The notes beneath the pieces are model-generated. The model was not told where the DNA came from, ran no database searches, and worked only from the letters and a program-made list of their open reading frames with translations. A stretch of 64,000 nt of DNA from Deltaproteobacteria bacterium (lineage in GTDB: Bacteria; Myxococcota; Kuafuiibacteriia; Kuafuiibacteriales; Kuafuiibacteriaceae): assembly GCA_016703535.1 (NCBI GenBank), contig JADJBV010000001.1, positions 1,674,001 through 1,738,000 of the forward strand, given 5' to 3'. The position numbers were made by a program, and so were the translations under genes. Shown here one piece after another: positions 16,453 to 25,400 of this stretch (its first letter is position 1; each line of letters starts with the position of its first letter).

Positions 16453-16869
16453 GTGAAGAAGGCAAAAAGGGGGCGGAGCCCCGGCTCCCGGCCGATCCAA
16501 GTTGGGGAGCAGATCCGGGAGCTCCTCTCGATGATGTTGCAGCGGGGTGATCTCAAGGACCCCCGCCTCCAGAAGGCCTCGATGTTGACCCTCACCGAGG
16601 TGCGGGTGACCAAAGATCTGTCTTTGGCCAAGGCCTTGGTGTCCATCTACCCCGAAGAGAAGGTGGTGGTGGACGCGGTGATGGCCGGCTTGGCCTCGGG
16701 GAAAAAAGAGATCCAGCGGGCCATCGGCCAGGAGCTGAGCCTGCGCATCGTCCCCAACGTCGAGTTCCTCTACGACGACAGCGCCATCAACGGGGCTCGG
16801 ATCGAGAAGGTGCTCCGGGAGATCCGGGACGGGATCCCGGCCGCGGACGATGGCGACCAAAAGCCGTGA
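16453..16869 (+). CDS. rbfA: Ribosome-binding factor A
   Basis: This 138-aa KH-like protein binds the 30S subunit late in its maturation and is needed for 16S rRNA 5'-end processing. Family signatures seen are RVGEQIRELLSMML-type N-terminus (here IQVGEQIREL), LTLTEVRVTKDLSLAKALVSI and the end of the fold LRIVPNVEFLYDDSAINGARI. The GTG at 16453 is followed by a short basic stretch, KKAKRGRSPGSR. Its 3' end overlaps truB by 20 bp, so the two are translationally coupled. Confidence 0.95.
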   Translation: MKKAKRGRSPGSRPIQVGEQIRELLSMMLQRGDLKDPRLQKASMLTLTEVRVTKDLSLAKALVSIYPEEKVVVDAVMAGLASGKKEIQRAIGQELSLRIVPNVEFLYDDSAINGARIEKVLREIRDGIPAADDGDQKP

Positions 16870-17779
16870 GCCCCCCGTCGACGGAGTGTTGCTCCTCGAC
16901 AAACCTCAAGGGATCACCAGCCACGACCTGGTGTCGGGCACCCGCCGGGCCATGGGCCAACGGGAGGTGGGGCACACTGGGACCCTGGATCCGATGGCGA
17001 CCGGCCTGATGGTGGTGACCTTGGGCCGGGCCACCCGGATCTCTCGGTTCCTCGAGGCCACCGAAAAACACTACGAAGGCACCATCACCCTGGGCCGGGC
17101 CACCGACACCATGGACGCCGAAGGCCAGACCACCACCTCCGCGCCGGTACCGGAGTTGGCGGCCGAGCCGGTGGCCGCGGTCTTGGCCGGGATGGTGGGC
17201 GCCCTGGACCAGGTGGTGCCGGCCTATTCGGCGGTGAAGGTCGACGGCGAGCGGCTCTACCAAAAAGCGAGGCGAGGTGAGGTGGTGGACGCGCCGAGCC
17301 GGACCATCGAGGTCGGGTCCTTCGAGCTCTTGGCGCTCCGAGGGGCGGAGCTCGACTTCAGGGTCCGGGTTTCGAAGGGCACCTACGTCCGATCCTTGGC
17401 GGTGGAGGTGGGGGCTCGCCTCGGGGGCCTGCCGGCCCACCTCAGCCGCCTGCGCCGAACCCAAGTGGGTGGGTTTCGGGTCGAGGAGGCCCAGACCCTG
17501 GACGGGTTGGGCCGGGCCAACGCCCACCTCCGGACCCCGGCCCAGGCCCTCGGGCACTTCCCGCCGCTGCCGGTCGACGCCCAGGGGGCCAAAGACGTCC
17601 GGCATGGGCGCCCCTTGAAGGCCGCCCAGCTCCCCAGTTCGGTCCCGAGCGGGTGGGTTCGGGTCCTCGAGGGCCCAGAGTTGATCGCGGTCGCCGAGGT
17701 TTTGCTCGGCCCCGAGGCCCGGGCGGCGGCGCCGACGGAGCGGGCGGTGGCCTACGCTTGTGTCTTGGCGAACCCGTGA
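16850..17779 (+). CDS. truB: tRNA pseudouridine synthase B (Psi55)
   Basis: This 309-aa enzyme converts U55 of tRNA T-loops to pseudouridine. Its catalytic region is visible as GVLLLDKPQGITSHDLV followed by GHTGTLDPMATGLMVV, with the catalytic Asp in GTLDP. VPAYSAVKVDGERLYQKAR and the PUA-like C-terminal region are also typical. The start overlaps the end of rbfA by 20 bp, and ATG 16850 gives the correct N-terminal length. It is the last gene of the rimP operon; rpsO follows with its own promoter-like sequence. Confidence 0.96.
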   Translation: MATKSREPPVDGVLLLDKPQGITSHDLVSGTRRAMGQREVGHTGTLDPMATGLMVVTLGRATRISRFLEATEKHYEGTITLGRATDTMDAEGQTTTSAPVPELAAEPVAAVLAGMVGALDQVVPAYSAVKVDGERLYQKARRGEVVDAPSRTIEVGSFELLALRGAELDFRVRVSKGTYVRSLAVEVGARLGGLPAHLSRLRRTQVGGFRVEEAQTLDGLGRANAHLRTPAQALGHFPPLPVDAQGAKDVRHGRPLKAAQLPSSVPSGWVRVLEGPELIAVAEVLLGPEARAAAPTERAVAYACVLANP

Positions 17780-17786
17780 AACGTCG

Positions 17787-17815
17787 TTGACAGGCCGGAT
17801 CGGCGGCCCTAGATT
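17787..17815 (+). promoter_or_regulatory. Sigma70-type promoter of rpsO
   Basis: TTGACA (17787-17792) matches the -35 consensus exactly and is followed by a 17-bp spacer and TAGATT (17810-17815). The predicted leader of about 30 nt carries GAGGGT before the rpsO ATG. Unlike the leaderless-type promoters elsewhere in the window, this one has a normal Shine-Dalgarno leader. Confidence 0.75.
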
Positions 17816-17850
17816 CCGCCGACATTCGAGAAAGTTGTTGAGGGTAAACG

Positions 17851-18120
17851 ATGCCTCTCTTGCAGGATCGCAAAGCAAATATCATCACCAAGTACGGGCG
17901 GGTGGCCGGTGACACGGGCAGCCCCGAGGTTCAGGTCGCGCTTTTGACGGAGCGCATCAATGACCTCCAGAAACACTTCGAGGTCCACAAGAAGGACCAC
18001 CACAGCCGGCGCGGCCTCCTGATGCTCGTCGGTCAGCGGCGGCGCCTCCTGGAGTACCTCCGGGGCACCAGCGAAAACCGGTACAAGACCCTGATCGGGT
18101 CCCTCGGGCTTCGCAAGTAG
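17851..18120 (+). CDS. rpsO: 30S ribosomal protein S15
   Basis: This 89-aa primary rRNA-binding protein of the 30S platform has the exact standard length. Recognisable S15 core sequences are GDTGSPEVQVALLTERI, then HKKDHHSRRGLLMLVGQRRRLL and the C-terminal YKTLIGSLGLRK. The ATG has GAGGG about 8 nt upstream. It lies after truB and before pnp, the conserved arrangement. In E. coli S15 represses its own translation through its mRNA leader; no specific S15 site was identified here. Confidence 0.98.
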   Translation: MPLLQDRKANIITKYGRVAGDTGSPEVQVALLTERINDLQKHFEVHKKDHHSRRGLLMLVGQRRRLLEYLRGTSENRYKTLIGSLGLRK

Positions 18121-18238
18121 CCAATATTTCTGGGGGTTTCTCGGGCGTGGGGCGCTCCGGGGAAGGGCTCTGGACCTTCCGGCACGGATGGTCAATGATT
18201 CCTTCGCTCGGTCGATCAGCGCCTCGTTCGTTGGTTGG

Positions 18239-18333
18239 TCGAGCAATGGGCTGAGCGGTGTTTTGAGCTGTTAGCGTCTTCTGACGAGCCATCCGAACCG
18301 CTTTTGCTTTCTCCCGCTCAGCCCATTGCTCGA
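18239..18333 (+). repeat. Perfect 20-bp inverted repeat in the rpsO-pnp spacer
   Basis: TCGAGCAATGGGCTGAGCGG (18239-18258) is matched exactly by its reverse complement at 18314-18333, with a 55-nt loop. It sits in the 309-bp gap between rpsO and pnp. In E. coli an RNase III-cleaved stem in this position controls pnp autoregulation, so a similar role is inferred. The remainder of the gap shows no convincing gene. The pnp start is preceded by a GGAAGGA ribosome-binding site at about 18415. Confidence 0.8.
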
Positions 18334-18429
18334 TCCACCGACTCGCCCGAGCGACCTCCTTCACCACCATCGTGTGACCTCCTTCCGCCAAAGGCGTGAT
18401 GGGAGGTCCTACGGGAAGGAACAGCACCC

Positions 18430-20538
18430 ATGACCCATACCGAACGCTCCATTCGCATCGGCGACAAGGAGATGAAGTTCTCCATCGGCCACTACGCCAA
18501 GCAGGCTCACGGCGCCGTGATGATCTCCTTTGGCGACTCCAAGATCCTTTGCACGGTCTGCGCCTCCAAAGAGCCCCGGCCCGGCATCGATTTTTTGCCG
18601 CTGACCTGTGACTACATCGAGAAGACCTTCGCGGCCGGCAAGATCCCGGGCGGCTTCTACAAGCGGGAAGGGCGTCCTCGGGACCACGAGACCCTCTTCT
18701 CCCGGATCATCGACCGCTCGATCCGCCCGCTGTTCGCCGAGACCTGGCGCAACGACACCCAGGTGATCGCGACCGTCCTCTCTTACGACCCCGATCACCC
18801 GACCGACGTCTGCAGCTTGATCGGCGCCTCGATGGCCCTGTCGATCTCCAACATCCCCTTCGGCGGTCCGATCGCCGCGGTGAGGGTGGGGCGCTTCAAC
18901 GGCGAATTTGTGCTCAACCCCTCGAGTGAGGTCCGGGCTCAAAGTGACCTCGACCTCTTCGTGGCCTGCAGCGAAACCGCCATCGTGATGGTGGAAGGTG
19001 GCGGCGACGAAGTGCCCGAGAACGTGGTCATCGACGCGTTGCTCTACGCCCACCAGTCCTGCCAGCCCCTGATCCAGCTCCAAAAGGAGCTGCAGGCGAG
19101 CATCGGCCAACCCAAACGGCCGGTGGCGGCGGTCAGCATCGACCCCGAGACCGAAAAGCGGATCACCGAGCTGGCCACCCCGTTGCTCAAGGAAGCGGTG
19201 GTGGTGCGGGACAAAGCGGCCCGCTACGAAGCCATCGACCAGGCCAAACACAAGGTCCTCGAGCAGTTCAAGCACGAGGCGGGCGAGGCCGCCTACCTGA
19301 CCCGAGAGAAGGACGCCAAGGCGGTCTTCAGCGACCTCAAGTGGTTGATCGTCCGCAAGATGATCGTCGAGACCCAAAAGCGGATCGACGGCCGGGGACC
19401 GACCGACATCCGCCCCATCTCTTGTGAGGTGGGCATCCTGGCCCGGGTGCACGGCTCGGCCATGTTCCAGCGCGGCGAAACCCAAGGCATCGTCACCGCG
19501 ACCTTGGGCACCAGCCAAGACGAACAGAAGATGGACACGCTGGAAGGCTTCTCCTTCAAGCGGTTCCTGCTCCACTACAACTTCCCACCCTATTCGGTGG
19601 GTGAGACCAAGCCGCTCCGCAGCCCGGGCCGGCGTGAGGTCGGCCACGGCGCCCTCGCCGAGCGGGCAGTCGAGCGCTTGATCCCCAGCCAGGAGGTGTT
19701 CCCGTACACCATCCGCATCGTCTCGGAGATCACCGAGTCGAACGGCAGCTCCTCGATGGCGTCGGTCTGCGGCGCGACCTTGTCGATGATGGACGCGGGC
19801 GTGCCCCTCAAGGCCATGGCGGCCGGCATCGCGATGGGCCTCATCGAGCAGGACGGCAAGATCGCCGTGCTCAGCGACATCCTCGGCGACGAGGATCATT
19901 TGGGCGACATGGACTTCAAGGTCTGTGGCACGGAAAAAGGCGTCACCGCGGTCCAGATGGACATCAAGTTGGCGGGTGTGTCGCGTCAGACCCTGGAGCA
20001 GGCCTTGGAGCAAGCTCGGGCGGGTCGGATCCACATCTTGAACGAGATGAAGAAGACCATCCAGGCGCCGCGGGGCGAGATCAGCCGGTGGGCGCTCCGG
20101 ATCACCAAGATCAAGATCAAGACCGAACGGATCAAGGACATCATCGGACCCGGCGGCAAGGTCATCAAGGACCTGGTGGCCAAGACCGGCGTGGCGATCG
20201 AGGTCGGCGACGACGGCACCATCAGCCTCGCGTCCTCGAACTCCGAGATGGTCGAGAAGGCCATCAAGATGATCAAGGACATCACTCGGGAGCCCGAGAT
20301 CGGAAAGATCTACCTCGGCAACGTCCGCAAGATCACCGAGTTCGGTGCCTTCGTCGAGGTCTTCCCGGGCACCGACGGTTTGGTGCACATCTCGGATCTC
20401 TCGGACAAGCGCGTGAACCGGGTAGAGGACATCGTGCGCGAAGGCGACGAGGTCTTGGTGAAGGTCACCAACATCGATCGGATGGGCAAGATCCGGCTGT
20501 CGCGCAAAGAGGCGATCGGCCAAAAGGTCTCTGACTAA
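18430..20538 (+). CDS. pnp: Polyribonucleotide nucleotidyltransferase (PNPase)
   Basis: This 702-aa phosphorolytic 3'-5' exoribonuclease functions as a trimer and as a degradosome component. Domains in order are a first RNase PH domain, an alpha-helical linker, a second RNase PH domain (about 320-540, FQRGETQG and GSSSMASVCGATLSMMDAG), a KH domain (IIGPGGKVIKDLVAKTG, around 570-590) and S1 (GKIYLGNVRKITEFGAFVEV, around 628-695). All are intact. The ATG is preceded by GGAAGGA. The leader contains the long inverted repeat described separately. Confidence 0.98.
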   Translation: MTHTERSIRIGDKEMKFSIGHYAKQAHGAVMISFGDSKILCTVCASKEPRPGIDFLPLTCDYIEKTFAAGKIPGGFYKREGRPRDHETLFSRIIDRSIRPLFAETWRNDTQVIATVLSYDPDHPTDVCSLIGASMALSISNIPFGGPIAAVRVGRFNGEFVLNPSSEVRAQSDLDLFVACSETAIVMVEGGGDEVPENVVIDALLYAHQSCQPLIQLQKELQASIGQPKRPVAAVSIDPETEKRITELATPLLKEAVVVRDKAARYEAIDQAKHKVLEQFKHEAGEAAYLTREKDAKAVFSDLKWLIVRKMIVETQKRIDGRGPTDIRPISCEVGILARVHGSAMFQRGETQGIVTATLGTSQDEQKMDTLEGFSFKRFLLHYNFPPYSVGETKPLRSPGRREVGHGALAERAVERLIPSQEVFPYTIRIVSEITESNGSSSMASVCGATLSMMDAGVPLKAMAAGIAMGLIEQDGKIAVLSDILGDEDHLGDMDFKVCGTEKGVTAVQMDIKLAGVSRQTLEQALEQARAGRIHILNEMKKTIQAPRGEISRWALRITKIKIKTERIKDIIGPGGKVIKDLVAKTGVAIEVGDDGTISLASSNSEMVEKAIKMIKDITREPEIGKIYLGNVRKITEFGAFVEVFPGTDGLVHISDLSDKRVNRVEDIVREGDEVLVKVTNIDRMGKIRLSRKEAIGQKVSD

Positions 20539-20660
20539 CGCGGCCCCCGCGGCGGACCTCGCCCGGTGGCCAGGGCAGGGTGGGCTGAGCCCCACTCGGC
20601 TCCTGGTCGGCGAGGACGCCGATGGGTGCACCTCGCCGCCTTCACTCCAAGGAGGGGCCC

Positions 20661-21098
20661 GTGGCCCGCATGAAGCTCTGCCCTCTCCCGGGGCGACCTG
20701 AGCTCCCTTTCCCCCGCTACGCGACCTCCGGCGCGGCCGGCCTGGATCTCTCGGCCGCCGAAAAGGTGGTGCTCGAGCCCGGCCAGTGGCGGGCGGTGGG
20801 CACCGGCCTGTTGATCGAACTCGAGCCGGGCTACGAGGCCCAGGTGCGGCCCCGATCCGGCTTGGCCCTCAAGTACGGCGTTACGGTGCTCAACGCGCCC
20901 GGGACCATCGATGCGGACTACCGAGGAGAGATCCGGGTCGTGTTGATCAACCACGGCCGAGAGCCCCACTGGATCGAGGTCGGGGACCGGATCGCCCAGC
21001 TGGTGATCGCCCCGGTCGAGCAGGCCGAGATCGAGCAGGTCGGCGAACTCTCCAGCACTGAAAGAGGCCAAGGCGGCTTCGGCCACACCGGTCGCTAG
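20661..21098 (+). CDS. dut: Deoxyuridine 5'-triphosphate nucleotidohydrolase (dUTPase)
   Basis: This 145-aa trimeric dUTPase hydrolyses dUTP to dUMP and pyrophosphate, supplying the thymidylate precursor and keeping uracil out of DNA. The five conserved motifs are visible: ATSGAAGLDL, RPRSGLALKYGV, LNAPGTIDADYRGEI, GDRIAQLVIAP and the C-terminal GQGGFGHTGR. The GTG at 20661 is chosen because AAGGAGG ends 5 nt before it; an ATG 9 nt further on is an alternative. It follows pnp by 122 bp in the same direction. Confidence 0.96.
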   Translation: MARMKLCPLPGRPELPFPRYATSGAAGLDLSAAEKVVLEPGQWRAVGTGLLIELEPGYEAQVRPRSGLALKYGVTVLNAPGTIDADYRGEIRVVLINHGREPHWIEVGDRIAQLVIAPVEQAEIEQVGELSSTERGQGGFGHTGR

Positions 21099-21479
21099 TC
21101 TCGCAACCGCATAAAGCTGATCGGGGCGCTCGGTCTCATACATCCTGCTCGCGTCGGTCCTTCGGGCCCCTTCCGTTCGCGGGACCCGACCCTCTTCACG
21201 CGGTTGAGGACGAGTCTTGCCACCCGCGAAGCCCTGACGGGTTCGCGTTCGCTCTCTTCGGCTCCGCTCGTGTCGGGCCCTCGGCCCCCTTTGGCGCTCG
21301 GGCCGCGGATGGCGACCCCGGAAGCACTCGACCGCGCCCGAACGCAGCGCGCACGTGGCCCCCTCCGCGCCCACCTGAGGCAATTGGCCCCACCCGAAGC
21401 CCGAACTCGAAGGGGTCACGATGCACTTGGAGGGCGGGCACGATCTTGCAGCAGCCCGAGGTGTGTATCGGAGGAAGCC
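21099..21479. other. Intergenic region with no supported gene
   Basis: These 380 bp hold no reading frame that looks like protein on either strand and no clear hairpin terminator. The only useful signal is at its right end, where GAGGA (around 21470) serves the DUF3309 gene. Confidence 0.5.
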
Positions 21480-21629
21480 ATGATGACTCTCTTAATTATC
21501 CTACTGGTGTTCGCGTTGATCGGTGGCGGTGTCGGGCACTCACGCTTCGGCTTCGCGGGTTGGTCTCCGGCGGGGGCCATCTTGTTGGTCGTGTTGGTGC
21601 TGTTCCTGACCGGCCGACTCAACTTCTAA
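21480..21629 (+). CDS. DUF3309-like small membrane protein, 49 aa
   Basis: This miniprotein is a nearly continuous hydrophobic helix pair: MMTLLIILLVFALIGGG, then a short polar turn with HSRFGFAGWSPAGA, then a second helix ending FLTGRLNF. The layout (helix, GWSPAG-type turn, helix ending LLTGR) matches DUF3309, a family of small proteins often induced in stress conditions in soil bacteria. Its function is unknown and its location is presumably the inner membrane. The ATG at 21480 has GAGGA 6 nt upstream; the ATG directly after it is equally possible. Confidence 0.75.
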   Translation: MMTLLIILLVFALIGGGVGHSRFGFAGWSPAGAILLVVLVLFLTGRLNF

Positions 21630-21680
21630 AAGGGGGCCGGACGGATGCCGGCCTCTCGCCACGCGAAGGAGCTAAATTTC

Positions 21681-22197
21681 ATGCAAGACGATCACAACAC
21701 GAGCCCCGCCGCGGCGGGGATGACCAGACCCTGGACACCGTGGTGGCGCCGCGGGTGATCGCGAGGCCCGCTGCTCCGTTGGCCGATGATTTTTGGTCCT
21801 GGGCGAACGTGCGGGACGCGTTTCGGCGGGACTGGGAGCAGACCAAGGCCCACTTCTCGAGCAACGAGGGTCAGCGCCTCAACCAGAGCGCCGGTGACAC
21901 CATCAGCCAGGCCTTGGGTTGGCAACCATTGCCGCCTGTTGGGGAGAAATCTCATCCACCGGGCCCGCCAGAGGGCCAAACACGCCGAGTCGGAGATCGT
22001 GGTCGCCAAGACTGGGATCGCTGGCGAACACGCCCGAGCTGTCGGAGTGGAACGCGAGCCTGGAGGCCGAGCTGAGGAGCGCCTGGGACGTGCTTCAGAC
22101 CGGCCGGAGCTGGGAAGAGTCTCGCCAGGGCGTGCAGCGCGGATGGGACTATCAAGAGCCCCGCACCCGCAGGGCCGCGGCCATCGACGAAGGTTGA
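21681..22197 (+). pseudogene. Probable decayed small stress-type gene, frameshifted
   Basis: Protein-like segments continue across this stretch but in different frames. Starting from ATG 21681 the frame stops after about 26 codons. A second frame gives DDFWSWANVRDAFRRDWEQT, continuing KAHFSSNEGQRLNQSAGDTI. A third, near 22040-22180, gives LSEWNASLEAELRSAWDVLQ and ESRQGVQRGWDYQEP. These Trp/Arg-rich patterns resemble short proteins often found beside DUF3309-type genes. I infer a once-continuous gene broken by at least two indels; sequencing error is the alternative. Confidence 0.4.
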
Positions 22198-22454
22198 CGG
22201 ACTGGCCTTTGAGGCCAAAGCGTGAACCTCACGGGCGCCAACTTCGCCCGCATCTCCAGGCCCCAGGCCCACCGCCTCGTTCCGGGTTTTGCCCGATAAC
22301 AACCCTCGAGATCCCCCACTCCGAGAACCCGGGGCTGACCCGAAGGCCAAAAGCGTGAGATCCAACCAACCGATAGGCACGTTGTGGCATTCAGGGCACA
22401 TACCCACGGTCCGGGCCAAACCCTCGGGATGGCCGGGCGACAGGAGTCGACGCG
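22198..22454. other. Intergenic, nothing recognised
   Basis: No convincing gene is visible on either strand. The right end carries AGGAG (22442-22446) for the TTG start of the pseudokinase. Confidence 0.5.
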
Positions 22455-25400
22455 TTGCTTTGCTTTCGCTGCGGAAGCCACGTCCAGGACGGGGCGGAGA
22501 AGTGTTGGAACTGTGGCACCCAGCTCGCTACGAGCAAAAAGAAGGGCGCCTCCACGACCGAGCTGCGGGCCAAGCAGCGGACCAACACCCGGGTCTTCGG
22601 GGTGGTCTTTAAGGTCGGGGATCTGATCGCCAACCGCTACCGGGTCAAAGACATCGTCGGCTCGGGTGGCGCGGGGGTCGTGTATCGGGCCCACGATCAA
22701 GAGATCGACGTCGACGTCGCGGTGAAGGTGATCAACGCCAAGTTGGTCCAGACCGCCGACGAACAACGGCTCTTCTCACGGCAGACCAAGATCGCCCGCA
22801 AGCTCAGCCACCAAAACGTGGTGCGGATCTACGACGAAGGCCGGGACGAGCAGCGGCCCTTCTTCACCATGCAGTTCCTCGAGGGGCTGTCGCTGCGCAA
22901 GATCATCGACCTGCGCAAAGAGAAGAAGCAGACCTTCGCCTTGACCGAGGTGGAGCCGATCTTCAACCAGCTCTGCCAGGCGCTGGAGTACGCCCACAAG
23001 ACGACGTTCCACGGGAACTTGAAGCCGGACAACGTCATCGTGCTGCCGGATCTCCTGAAGGTCACCGACTTTTCGTTGCTGCGGGGCCTGCCGCGGAAGC
23101 CATTTTTGGCGATCCAGAAGTCCCGGGGCACCAACTTCCGTTACCTGGCCCCCGAAGTCCGTCTGGAGGTGCCCGACCTCGACAAGTCGGTGGACGTGTA
23201 TTCGATCGGCGTGGTGTTGGCCGAGATGTTGACCGGCCTGGTCTTCGACGACGCCAAACCGGAGCAGCTGAGCATCGCCGGCACTGGCTTGGACGCCAGC
23301 GTCTTGTCGGTGGTGAAGCGTTGTGTGGCCCGGGCGCCCAAGGATCGATATCCGAGCGCCGCCGACGTCTACGACGAGATCCGGAAGGCGCTGACCAAAG
23401 GCGGGGGCAAACAAGCCCGGGGCCCCGAAAGCGGCGAACACCCGGCGACCGCCGCCGAGGCGCCGACCCAACGGCTCGACATCAGCAAACACGGTGACCG
23501 ACCGGAGCCCGAGGCCCCCCTGAGGGCCATGCCCCCGCCGCCGCCGCGGGCCGCAGCCCCAGTCGAGGTCGCGGCCGCGCTGTCGGTGGGTGACGCGCCG
23601 CCCCTGACCGAAGGCTCGGGGATCTTCGACGCCATCGAAGACGACATGATCGAGTCGGCCGCGCCCGCCGCCGCCAAAAGTGAAGTGAAGGCGGCCGAAG
23701 CGCCAGTGGCCCTCGAGCCGGTCAAGAGTGGGAACGGCTTTCATCCACCACCTCCCGCCGCGCCCCCGGATCCAATGCCGACCTTCGGCGCGATCTCTCC
23801 CGCCGCCGATCTGGTGGATGATCCTCGGGTGGGGGCTTCGGTCGACGAGACCGAAGACGAGACCCAAGCGATCCTGGATCGCGAGCCCTTGCCGATCCCC
23901 TCCTCGATCGAAGGGCTGGAGGAGATCAGCAACTCCTCCATCGAGTTGATCGACGATCCCCGGGCGACCAACCGGTACCAGCTCGGCAACCCGGTCGGCC
24001 CGACGCCGATCGTCTCGACCCCGCCGGACGTACGTTCGACCGAACTGCCCGACGTTCGCACCGCCCAACCGGCGCCCTTGCCGGACTCGGCGATCCCGGC
24101 CCCGGCCTTTTCTCAGGCGGTGGCCCACGAGGCGACGCGGCACGGACGTTTGGATGGTGGGCCCGAGGCCCCGCCGCGGGCGCCGAGCAAACGTCCCCAG
24201 ACCCGAAGTTCACTCCCGGCGGTGACCCGGGGCCTGACCTTGGAGGGCATGGCGATCGGCCCGGCGGCGCCGGCCCCCTCGCCGCCGCCGGATCGTTCGA
24301 TCCCGCGGAGCCCGACCTTGGCGATGGACCCGGCGCCGGTGGCGGGCGGCAAGAGCCACGGCCCGAAGCAACGGCCGATGACTCGGCCTCGGATGCCGAC
24401 GATGGCGGCCGCACCTCGGCCGTCGACCAGCACTCTGCCGTCGCCCGCGCCCTTGGCCGATCCCGCCGACGTCTTGGCTCGGCCTTTGACGCTGGAGATG
24501 CCCAAGGCCACCGGCCAGTCGCCGGTGGTCCCGCCCTCCAACAACCGGGCGCTCTACTTCACGGTGGGGGCCTTCGCCTTGGTGGTGATCTTGGCGCTGT
24601 TTGTGGTGCTGAAGGTCAGCTCGGATCAGGCCACGGCCTCCAAGGAGCAGATCGCGCTGCTCCAGACCCAGCTGAACTCGATGGCCCAGAACGCGCGCCA
24701 AAACGAGCAGGTCGCCTCGGCGGACTTCGAAAAAGAGAAGTTGGCGGCGGCAGAGGCCAAGAAGTCCACCGAAGCGGCGGCCCTCAAGGCCAAGGCCGCC
24801 GAAGAAGAGAAGGCCAAAGCTGAAGCCGAGGCCAAGGCCCGTGAAGACGAGGCCAAACGCCAGGTCGAAGCTGCGGCCAAAACCGCGGACCAGGCGGTCC
24901 GGGCCGAGGCCGAAAAGAAGGCCGCGGTCCTGAACAAAGAGGCCGAGGCCAAACGTCGGGCCGCCGAAGAGGCGGGCAAAAAGGAGCGCGAAGAGCAGCG
25001 CCGCCTCGCCGAAGAACAGCGGAAGGCCGAAGAAGCGGAGAAGAAGCGGGAGCGGGCCGAGGCCAAGATGATGGCCGAACGCCAGGCCGCCGAACGGGCC
25101 GAAGAGCGGGCCAAAAAGGCCCAGGACCAAAAGGAAGCCGCGGCGATGGAGCGGCTGGCCAAAGAGGCCGAGGCCGAAAAGAAGCGGGCCGAGGCGGACT
25201 CCAAGAGGGCGGAGCTCGAGGCGAAGAAGGCCGAAGAAGAGGCGCGCAAAAAAGAGGCCGCCGAACGGACCGCGGCTGAAAAGGTGGCCGCCACCGAAAA
25301 GGCCGTCGAGGCCGGGGGCACCGACGAAAAGGCCGAAGGTGAAGGTGAAGGGGCCGCCATGGGCGCGGCCGTGGCCGCCGCGGGCGGGAGCTGCAAAAAC

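Noticed and set aside
17957..18370. Minus-strand gene in the rpsO-pnp gap (starting VVKEVARASRWIEQWAEREK)
   Set aside because: It runs antisense into rpsO and its protein-like start coincides with the inverted repeat; no family or ribosome-binding support.
21204..21479. N-terminal extension of the DUF3309 gene
   Set aside because: The upstream residues are low-complexity; the family N-terminus and the GAGGA site both indicate ATG 21480.
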